From Hydrogenophaga sp. (GTDB taxonomy: Bacteria; Pseudomonadota; Gammaproteobacteria; Burkholderiales; Burkholderiaceae_C): DNA of 5,284 nucleotides. The position numbers and the translations under genes were made by a program. Shown in pieces: positions 1-4,207 of this stretch (within the stretch, counting starts at the first letter, position 1; every line of letters begins with the position of its first letter). Where the stretch lies: positions 1-5,284 of the forward strand of contig JAUXXN010000213.1 of assembly GCA_030684755.1 (NCBI GenBank), in the 5' to 3' direction. The notes under the pieces were generated by a model. That model made no database searches. It was not told where the DNA came from and saw only the letters and a program-made list of their open reading frames with translations.

Positions 1-377
1 AGCTTCACCAAGGCCAAAGGTGGCTTGGTCTTGCCGTTCTCGTAGCGCGAGAAGGCATTGATGCCACCGCCGAAGATTTCTGCGGCCTCGCGCTGTCCGA
101 GATTGAGCTTCTTGCGCACGTTGACGATGAAGCCAGGGTCAACGATCGCCGCGTTGACCTGCTTGTTGAAAGCCTGCATTTCGCGCATGACGCGCTCGGT
201 TTCTGCCATGTCGGTGATGGACTCATCGCACGCGGGACAAAAATCGGCTGTTACCGCTGGAATCACGGTGGTTTCGCCCTTGTAGGTGTAGGGCAGGTCG
301 CGGGTGTCGTGGATCAGCGCCGCCGCGCCGCAAACAGGACATTTCATGTTCATCGAATGTGGGGTGGGTTTTTCCAT
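1..377 (-). CDS. mqsA: MqsA antitoxin / HTH regulator, C-terminus cut by window edge, N-terminally extended by mqsR remnant
   Basis: Antitoxin of the type II MqsRA system, a DNA-binding repressor that normally neutralises the MqsR ribonuclease. Seen: from the canonical start (ATG at 347-345, MKCPVC) 115 complete residues are in the window; E. coli MqsA has about 131. The zinc ligands fall at C3, C6, C37 and C40, as in E. coli MqsA. The C-terminal XRE-type helix-turn-helix contains FIVNVRKKLNLGQREAAEIF and GGGINAFSRYENG, with N97 and R101 at the family's DNA-contact positions. Three in-frame ATGs exist at 377, 353 and 347. I chose 377 because it is the retained start of the deleted mqsR gene, while no ribosome-binding site precedes 347; this adds the ten residues MEKPTPHSMN. 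Neither start has a strong Shine-Dalgarno, so the real start is uncertain. The family call is very secure. The cognate toxin is missing, so the protein may now act only as an autoregulator or global regulator. Confidence 0.93.
   Translation of the reverse strand, partial: MEKPTPHSMNMKCPVCGAAALIHDTRDLPYTYKGETTVIPAVTADFCPACDESITDMAETERVMREMQAFNKQVNAAIVDPGFIVNVRKKLNLGQREAAEIFGGGINAFSRYENGKTKPPLALVK
354..377 (-). pseudogene. mqsR: mqsR toxin remnant: first 8 codons only
   Basis: The codons ATG GAA AAA CCC ACC CCA CAT TCG encode MEKPTPHS. From family knowledge, MqsR proteins begin with a very similar motif (E. coli MEKRTPHT) and run about 98 residues, with mqsA starting within a few bases of the mqsR stop. 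Here the remaining roughly 90 codons are absent and the start is joined in frame to the mqsA start. A TGA at 352-350 followed by AC and then ATG may be the old mqsR stop and mqsA spacing. If so, the deletion ran from about codon 8 to the last base or two of mqsR. No residue of the toxin's RNase fold beyond this leader remains, so toxin activity is lost. The call rests on one short motif plus position. Confidence 0.72.
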
Positions 378-386
378 GGATGAAAT

Positions 387-461
387 CTAACCTGGTTGGT
401 GTTTATCCTCAAACACAACACGAACCGCCTCCACCAACTGGCGACCCGCCAGCGCCGCACC
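387..461 (-). pseudogene. Probable C-terminal remnant of the Fic gene, shifted frame
   Basis: Read in the frame ending at TAG 389-387, this stretch encodes 24 residues with a protein-like composition (AGRQLVEAVRVVFEDK then HQPG). The same DNA in the frame of the Fic N-terminus gives an implausible Trp/Arg-rich tail. The stop sits 9 bases before the mqsR remnant start, so this is the gene that originally preceded mqsR. That it is the end of the same Fic gene is an inference; it could belong to another gene fused by the deletion. Confidence 0.4.
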
Positions 462-912
462 CGGTCCGCTCGTGTCGCGCTCAGGTACTGCCCGGCATCC
501 ATCGCGTCCACATAAGCCACATTGGCCGCTGCGTCCGGCACATCCAGGCGCCGCCCGGTGAACCACTCGTACAGAAACGCGGTGCGGCGGGCGTAGCGGC
601 CCGTGGTTTCATCGCGCACCCAGGCCGCCACGTCCTCCGGGTCCAAGGCGGCAAACAGGCGCGAGAAAAACTCAAAATGCAGCCGCTCGTATTTCAAGCC
701 GAACTCGAAATGCCCCCGAAAACTGTCCGCCGGTTGGTACTGCGCAGGCCAAGTGAGCAAGGAACGGCCATCCACCACCTCGCGCTGGCGCACGGCCCCC
801 AGGCGGCTGCGGATGAGCAGCGGCTGCACCAAGCGGATGCCGTGGAGCTGAGCCAATCGATAGAAACCCACAAAGGTATCGGTCATCGCGTTTTTTTTCG
901 GGTAGATGGGGC

Positions 913-947
913 TTTATTTTGATAGAAAAATGGTGGTTTTTTACCAA
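913..947 (-). promoter_or_regulatory. Candidate promoter of the fic-mqsRA remnant operon
   Basis: On the minus strand a -35-like TTGGTA (947-942) and a -10-like TATCAA (924-919) are separated by 17 bases; each matches 4 of 6 consensus positions. The predicted transcript start, around 912, would give a leader of about 26 bases before the fic ATG at 886. The block is strikingly AT-rich against its surroundings. A palindrome (946-934) overlaps the -35 element, which suits a repressor site. The matches are weak individually. Confidence 0.35.
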
Positions 948-959
948 AACGATAGAAAA
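921..959. repeat. Direct repeat GATAGAAAA x2 spaced exactly 30 bases
   Basis: GATAGAAAA occurs at 921-929 and 951-959. A third shorter copy, GATAGAAA, lies at 859-866 inside the first codons of fic. Starts are 62 and 30 bases apart, close to whole helical turns. The copies bracket the candidate promoter and its palindrome. Confidence 0.5.
934..946. promoter_or_regulatory. Small palindrome TGGT-TTTTT-ACCA, possible operator
   Basis: Two perfect 4-base arms, TGGT (934-937) and ACCA (943-946), are separated by five T. The palindrome lies on the -35-like element of the candidate promoter and is flanked on both sides by GATAGAAAA copies. It is not the ACCT/AGGT palindrome known for E. coli MqsA, so any bound protein is unknown. 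Confidence 0.25.
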
Positions 960-1269
960 CCCTTGTTTTTGGCAGCGCGGTCGAACCCGTGCTGCATGGT
1001 TTGGGCCAAGCCGCTGCTGCGGGGGCGAACGAGGAAGAGACGCGGGAAGCGCTGCAAATGCTTAGCACCCGTCACAAGTTGTTGCAGAATGCAGCCCTGA
1101 ACGGAAAAAAAACCAACACGTTCCAGCCAAAAGGGAGGCCAGGAAACATCCATATCCAGAACCTCTACCTTGCCGGGCCGAACCATCGGGCCGAGAGGTT
1201 TCGTTGTTACGAGCGCACTACCAAGCTGGCAGAAGGCTAAACAGCCAAGCGGGCGCTGGCGCGCAACGA
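960..1269. other. Stretch without a recognised gene (left flank of the IS1182-type element)
   Basis: The best open frame on the plus strand runs from about 955 to a TAA at 1238-1240, with possible starts GTG 986 and ATG 989. It opens with plausible coding sequence (VEPVLHGLGQAAAAGANEEE, then TREALQMLSTRHKLLQNAAL) but its second half has uncharacteristic codon use. No Shine-Dalgarno precedes either start. A competing minus-strand frame (1186-941, ending just inside the promoter block) is equally unrecognised. I cannot assign a family to either. It may be a fragment of an older gene joined here by IS-mediated rearrangement, or noncoding. Confidence 0.3.
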
Positions 1270-1271
1270 GG

Positions 1272-1275
1272 CTAG
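1272..1275. repeat. Left CTAG target-site duplication
   Basis: CTAG lies directly outside the left terminal inverted repeat and is matched by CTAG at 2811-2814 outside the right one. Because the sequence is its own reverse complement, it could alternatively be the outermost part of the inverted repeats. Confidence 0.6.
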
Positions 1276-1292
1276 GAGTCTGCGCGGCAGAA
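1276..1292. repeat. Left terminal inverted repeat of the IS1182-type element
   Basis: GAGTCTGCGCGGCAGAA is the exact reverse complement of 2794-2810. The match breaks immediately inside (GCG on the left, CGT in the reverse complement of the right end). Confidence 0.9.
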
Positions 1293-1300
1293 GCGCAATG

Positions 1301-1315
1301 AAGCCTCTAAGGCTT
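1301..1315 (+). promoter_or_regulatory. Hairpin over the transposase ribosome-binding region
   Basis: AAGCCT (1301-1306) pairs perfectly with AGGCTT (1310-1315) across a 3-base loop. The AAGG at 1309-1312 is the only Shine-Dalgarno-like sequence before the transposase start, 11 bases from GTG 1324, and most of it is in the stem. IS elements commonly hide their initiation region so that read-through mRNA from neighbours is poorly translated. That role here is inferred. Confidence 0.4.
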
Positions 1316-1323
1316 GGTAAATT

Positions 1324-2655
1324 GTGGGCATGGCCGCAAGTTACCTCCCCTACGAACCCCAGCAGCAGCGACTGCTGCCCAACGCACTGCAAGACTGGCT
1401 GCCCGAGGGGCACCTGGCGTACTTCATCAGTGACAGCGTCGACAGCCTGGACCTGAGCGCCTTTCACGCCCGGTACGCCAAGGGCGGTCCGCGCAACCAA
1501 CCGTTTCACCCGGCCATGATGATCAAGGTCTTGATCTACGGCTACGCCACGGGCACCTTCAGCTCGCGCAAGCTGGCAGCCAAACTGCATGAAGACGTGG
1601 CGCTGCGGGTGCTGGCGGCAGAGAACTACCCGGCACACCGCACGCTGTCGGACTTTCGGGCACTGCACCTGCAAGAGCTCTCTGCCCTGTTCGTTCAGGT
1701 CGTTCGCCTGGCGCGCGAGTGCGGCCTGGTCAAACTGGGCACCGTGGCGGTGGACGGCACCAAGCTCAAGGCCAACGCCAGCCGTCACAAGGCCATGAGC
1801 TACGAGCGCATGCTCAAGGCCGAGGCCGAACTCAAAGGCCAGACCGACGGGCTGCTCAACCGAGCCAAGGCGGCCGATGACTTGGAGAAGAACGAGCCTG
1901 AGATCGACATCCCCAGCGAGATCAAGCGCAGAGCCGACCGGCTGGCCGCTATCACGGCAGCCAAGCTGCGACTGGAGCAACGCCAGCGAGAATCCGATGC
2001 AGCCCGTGGGCGCAGCGAGGACGACCAGCGCAAACCCCGGGACAAGGACGGCAAACCCAAGGGCGGGCGCTATAAGCGTGACTTCGGTGTTCCCAAAGAA
2101 AGCGCCCAGGAAAGCTTCACCGATACCGACAGCCGCATCATGAAACGCGCTGGCGGCGGCTATGACTACAGCTACAACGCGCACACGGCGGTGGACGAGA
2201 CCGCGCAGATCGTGGTGGCGGCCGAGCTCAGCAACAACGCCGCTGACAGTGACCGCTTGCCGGTGCTGCTGGCGGCGGTGAGGGCGAACCTGGAGCAGGA
2301 TGCCGATCAGGTGCTGGCCGATGCGGGGTTCCGCTCAGAGGCGGTGTTCGAGCAACTCAAGGACAGCCCGAGCGAGCTGATCGTGGCGCTGGGTCGCGAG
2401 GGCAAGCAGGCGCTGGAGATCGACGACCAGAAGTACCCACACAGCGCGGCGATGGATACCAAGTTGAAGACGCCCGAAGGACGGGCAGCCTACCGCAAGA
2501 GGAAGTGGATCGTGGAGGCGCCCAACGGTTGGATCAAGAGCGTGCCGGGGTTCAGGCAGTTCAGTCTGCGGGGGTTGGACAAGGTCAAGGCCGAGTTCAA
2601 GCTCGTGTGCATGGCGCTGAACTTGAGAAGGATGTGCAGTTTGCGCGGCACTTGA
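1324..2655 (+). CDS. IS1182-type DDE transposase
   Basis: 443 residues, full length for the group. It catalyses cut-and-paste type movement of the surrounding element by acting on the terminal inverted repeats. Seen: an N-terminal transposase region (about residues 15-115, DUF772-like) with DWLPEGHLAYFISDSVDSLD, HPAMMIKVLIYGYATGTFSS and the RTLSDFRALH segment. A charged linker rich in Lys/Arg/Glu follows (about 155-260). A DDE catalytic core has D144 in VAVDGTKLKANASRHK, D333 in VLADAGFRSE and E398 in RKWIVEAPNGWIK, followed by FRQFSLRGLDKVKAEFKLVC. The start is GTG 1324, or ATG 1330 two codons later; AAGG at 1309 favours the GTG. No frameshift or internal stop is present. The gene fills most of the element and ends about 140 bases before the right repeat. 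Family assignment is by motif recall and overall layout. Confidence 0.92.
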   Translation: MGMAASYLPYEPQQQRLLPNALQDWLPEGHLAYFISDSVDSLDLSAFHARYAKGGPRNQPFHPAMMIKVLIYGYATGTFSSRKLAAKLHEDVALRVLAAENYPAHRTLSDFRALHLQELSALFVQVVRLARECGLVKLGTVAVDGTKLKANASRHKAMSYERMLKAEAELKGQTDGLLNRAKAADDLEKNEPEIDIPSEIKRRADRLAAITAAKLRLEQRQRESDAARGRSEDDQRKPRDKDGKPKGGRYKRDFGVPKESAQESFTDTDSRIMKRAGGGYDYSYNAHTAVDETAQIVVAAELSNNAADSDRLPVLLAAVRANLEQDADQVLADAGFRSEAVFEQLKDSPSELIVALGREGKQALEIDDQKYPHSAAMDTKLKTPEGRAAYRKRKWIVEAPNGWIKSVPGFRQFSLRGLDKVKAEFKLVCMALNLRRMCSLRGT

Positions 2656-2793
2656 GGGAAAACGGGGCATCGCGGGCCGTGCAATGGAGCCTTCAGACCC
2701 ACCCAAGGCCGCCGCACAGACCACGCAAAACAACGGGAACGATCAAATCACCCAAGGCATCGCGCTGATGCCATCAAATCAGTTAACGAAACG
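2656..2793 (+). other. Noncoding 3' part of the IS, with hairpin and direct repeats
   Basis: A stem-loop GGCATC-gcgct-GATGCC (2756-2772) is bracketed by two copies of ATCAAATCA (2742-2750 and 2773-2781). ACCCAAGGC also occurs twice (2701-2709, 2750-2758). There is no T-tract after the hairpin, so it is not a typical intrinsic terminator. It could be a subterminal transposase-binding site. No gene is seen. Confidence 0.4.
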
Positions 2794-2810
2794 TTCTGCC
2801 GCGCAGACTC
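2794..2810. repeat. Right terminal inverted repeat of the IS1182-type element
   Basis: TTCTGCCGCGCAGACTC is the exact reverse complement of the left end and is followed by CTAG. Confidence 0.9.
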
Positions 2811-2814
2811 CTAG
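2811..2814. repeat. Right CTAG target-site duplication
   Basis: CTAG lies directly outside the right inverted repeat and matches 1272-1275. It is followed by CC, mirroring the GG before the left copy. Confidence 0.6.
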
Positions 2815-2864
2815 CCGACGCCGCCACCCAAGCCACCCTCAACGGTGTCAAGGCCAAGCTTGGC

Positions 2865-3320
2865 ATGGTGCCCAACCTGTTCGCCACCTTCGCCCAGGCT
2901 CCAGCCGCCCTGAACGGCTACCTGGCCTTCTCCGATGCATTGAGCAAAGGCCGCTTGAGCGCCGCCCAGCGCGAGCTGATCGCCCTGGCCGTGGGCCAGA
3001 CCAACGCTTGCCAGTACTGCCTGTCGGCCCACACCTTGATCGGCAAAGGCGCCGGTTTGTCGGAAGCAGCGATCCGCGCAGCGCGCAGCGGCACCGCCGA
3101 AGGCGTGCAAGACAAGGCCCTGGTTGAGCTGGCGATCAAAATCGTCCGCCAGCGTGGCGTGTTGGCCGACAGCGATCTGGCCGATGCCGCAGCAGCGGGT
3201 GTGGACCACGGTCTGGTGATCGAAGTCACCGCCAACGTGGCCCTCAACGTGTTGACCAACTACACCAACCACATCGCCGGCACCGACGTCGACTTCCCAG
3301 CGGTGCCAGTCGCCCTGTAA
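2865..3320 (+). CDS. Carboxymuconolactone decarboxylase / AhpD-like family protein, 5' end removed at the IS junction
   Basis: The family (CMD, Pfam PF02627) contains alkylhydroperoxidase-like proteins that use a redox-active CxxC pair, and decarboxylases without it. Seen: REL (E37) upstream of ACQYCLSAH, giving C49-x2-C52-x3-H56, the peroxidase-type proton-relay pattern. Helical Ala-rich segments follow, then the conserved tail ANVALNVLTNYTNHIAGTDVDFP, typical of the family's uncharacterised peroxidase-related group. From ATG 2865 the product is 151 residues. The same frame is coding upstream to the IS edge at 2814 (ADAATQATLNGVKAKLG), which matches the family's normal N-terminal region, so a start and roughly 10-20 residues are missing. 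No ATG, GTG or TTG lies between the IS stop (TAA 2784) and 2865. Any product must start at 2865, with only a distant AAGG at 2849, and would need transcription from the IS. It probably does not function normally, although the catalytic motif is intact. Confidence 0.85.
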   Translation: MVPNLFATFAQAPAALNGYLAFSDALSKGRLSAAQRELIALAVGQTNACQYCLSAHTLIGKGAGLSEAAIRAARSGTAEGVQDKALVELAIKIVRQRGVLADSDLADAAAAGVDHGLVIEVTANVALNVLTNYTNHIAGTDVDFPAVPVAL

Positions 3321-3350
3321 AGCCCAGCCTGGCTTTCAGGCAAAAAGTCC

Positions 3351-3372
3351 ACGGCCACCTTCGGGTGGCCGT
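3351..3372. terminator. Stem-loop after the AhpD-like gene, 9-bp stem with TTCG loop
   Basis: ACGGCCACC (3351-3359) pairs perfectly with GGTGGCCGT (3364-3372) across a TTCG tetraloop, 30 bases after the stop codon. On the plus strand the following bases (TGTCGG) are poor in T. On the minus strand a T5 run lies four bases past the stem. It is most likely the transcription terminator of the upstream gene with a degraded T-tract, or a bidirectional one. Confidence 0.7.
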
Positions 3373-3642
3373 TGTCGGTGGTGGTCGTGTTGCTGCTGTT
3401 GGCGCATGGTTGGCCTTGCGCATGGAAAGAGCGGCTATCGCCGTTTGCGACCAGAGCAGGATCAATGGAACGATCTTGGCTTCGATGAACCTTGTACATG
3501 TCTTCTGCGCGCGGTTGTACGAGCGCGCAAAGTACAAAGCCCGATCCGTTGCCAGATCGGGCTTTGTGAGTTTGGCCTGGAGACGGTTTACCGCTTCGCA
3601 GGCGGCAAATCGGTACAAGACCCGTGCGCCACCTCCCCCCCA
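3373..3642. other. Intergenic stretch between AhpD-like gene and IS3-family element
   Basis: Several open frames cross this region on both strands, but they run through perfect palindromes and show no recognisable protein. It contains two hairpins (3506-3529 and 3536-3565), a GCGCATGG pair (3402-3409 and 3418-3425), and three TTGTAC/GTACAA elements (3492-3497, 3515-3520, 3532-3537). No tRNA or other RNA family was recognised. Confidence 0.5.
3536..3565. terminator. Strong stem-loop, 11-bp perfect stem, probable bidirectional terminator
   Basis: AAAGCCCGATC (3536-3546) pairs with GATCGGGCTTT (3555-3565) across an 8-base loop; the stem extends outward by a C-G and an A-T pair. The A-run leading and T-run closing the stem make it usable on both strands, as in many betaproteobacterial terminators. 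No obvious gene is left immediately upstream on the plus strand, so what it terminated may have been lost, or it closes a minus-strand unit displaced by the IS3-type element. Confidence 0.6.
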
Positions 3643-3700
3643 TGTCAGACTACTTGTCGCCTCCCGAAATTGTGGATAAGCCACACCGAAGCGACACCCC

Positions 3701-4207
3701 ATGAAAAGAAACCACCACTCCAAAGAGTTTGAAAACCAGGCCTTGATCAAAGTGCGAGAGCGCGGGGACAAAAGCGTGCGCACCGTTGCCCAAGAGCTGC
3801 ACGTGCCTGAGGGAACACTCAGGAAATGGATCACCAAGTCGAACCAAAAAGACAGCCCGCCCACGCCCGCTGCCACACTGCCCGTGGACATGGCAGCCGC
3901 TTCTTGGAGCCCCGCGCAGCGCCTGCTCGCGCTGAACGAAACGCACGCCCTCACTGGCCCAGAGCTGCATACCTGGTGCCGTGAAAAGGGTTTGTTCGAG
4001 CACCAACTCCACGCCTGGCGCGAGGCCTTTTGTACGCCCGCAGCGCAGCACACACGAGAGTCCAGCGCAGCCCTGCGTGAGCTGCAGGCCAGGAACGACA
4101 AACTCCAGCGCGAGCTCAACCGAAAAGAGAAGGCGCTGGCCGAGGCCGCAGCCTTGCTGGTGCTGCAAAAAAAGTACCAGACGCTGTGGGAGGGCGAGGA
4201 GAAATGA
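3701..4207 (+). CDS. IS3-family OrfA (HTH / leucine-zipper DNA-binding protein)
   Basis: 168 residues, long for an IS3 OrfA, which is usually about 100. In this family OrfA binds the IS ends and controls transposition. Seen: an N-terminal helix-turn-helix (about residues 24-46, KSVRTVAQELHVPEGTLRKW), a Pro/Ala-rich linker (52-70), and a second helical region with LHTWCREKGL and HAWREAF. A heptad-rich coiled coil follows (about 121-158, LRELQARNDKLQRELNRKEK), suited to oligomerisation. The start ATG 3701 has no strong Shine-Dalgarno; a weak promoter-like TTGTCG (3654) and GATAAG (3675) precede it with a short 15-base spacer. The last codons contain the slippery run at 4168-4174. The ORF ends in ATGA, overlapping the orfB start by four bases. 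Confidence 0.88.
   Translation: MKRNHHSKEFENQALIKVRERGDKSVRTVAQELHVPEGTLRKWITKSNQKDSPPTPAATLPVDMAAASWSPAQRLLALNETHALTGPELHTWCREKGLFEHQLHAWREAFCTPAAQHTRESSAALRELQARNDKLQRELNRKEKALAEAAALLVLQKKYQTLWEGEEK
4168..4174 (+). promoter_or_regulatory. Programmed -1 ribosomal frameshift heptamer A AAA AAG
   Basis: Bases A, AAA, AAG lie in the right phase for orfA (codons 157-158, Lys-Lys). Slipping back one base continues as GTA CCA GAC into the orfB frame without a stop. This is the same heptamer used by IS911 and dnaX. The predicted OrfAB fusion is 158 OrfA residues plus 365 more, 523 in total. I saw no clear downstream stem-loop by eye. Confidence 0.8.

Larger units (their letters stand above)
350..886 (-). 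pseudogene. Fic family protein, truncated N-terminal part with out-of-frame tail
   Basis: The open frame encodes 178 residues. Residues 1 to about 152 match the N-terminal region typical of one group of bacterial Fic proteins: an opening GFYRLAQLHGIRL, then REVVDGR, GHFEFGLKYE, AAWVRDETTGRYARRTAFLYEW, TGRRLDVPDA and a YVDAMD segment ending RVRRWRV. In intact relatives the central Fic core follows, with the HPFx[D/E]GNGR loop that transfers AMP to target proteins. That core is wholly absent. After about residue 152 the frame turns into basic, unrelated sequence and ends at TGA 352-350. A second frame over the same DNA (461-387) reads GAALAGRQLVEAVRVVFEDK and stops at TAG, nine bases before the mqsR remnant start. 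This looks like the original C-terminus, implying a large internal out-of-frame deletion. The start ATG at 886-884 lacks a clear Shine-Dalgarno. AMPylation activity is not expected. Family assignment is fairly confident; the deletion model is inferred. Confidence 0.75.
1276..2810 (+). mobile_element. Complete insertion sequence, IS1182 type, about 1.54 kb
   Basis: The element carries one transposase gene and is bounded by perfect 17-bp terminal inverted repeats at 1276-1292 and 2794-2810. Each end is flanked outside by CTAG (1272-1275 and 2811-2814) and then GG on the left and CC on the right. The identity therefore extends to 23 bp if the palindrome is counted. From family knowledge, IS1182-type elements favour short palindromic targets; an empty site GGCTAGCC fits a 4-bp CTAG duplication. 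The element could instead be taken as including CTAG. Both ends and the gene are intact, so it is potentially active. It abuts the decapitated AhpD-like gene on its right. Confidence 0.88.

Noticed and set aside
389..397. AACC-T-GGTT palindrome just upstream of the mqsR start, as an MqsA operator
   Set aside because: The known E. coli MqsA site has ACCT and AGGT arms separated by a short spacer. The spacing here does not fit, and the bases are explained by the end of the preceding reading frame.
359..922. 187-residue plus-strand frame opposite the Fic gene
   Set aside because: The minus-strand reading matches Fic N-terminal motifs; this frame is Pro/His/Arg-rich antisense noise.
1237..2184. 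315-residue open frame on the minus strand
   Set aside because: It runs antisense to the intact IS1182-type transposase and crosses the left inverted repeat; a shadow frame.
3586..3610. Possible tRNA or small structured RNA around the CCGC/GCGG pairing
   Set aside because: There is only a 4-bp stem; no cloverleaf, anticodon arm or TpsiC-like sequence could be assembled.
3365..3679. 104-residue plus-strand frame between the AhpD-like gene and the IS3 element
   Set aside because: It begins inside one perfect stem-loop, runs through a second, has no ribosome-binding site and shows no family resemblance.
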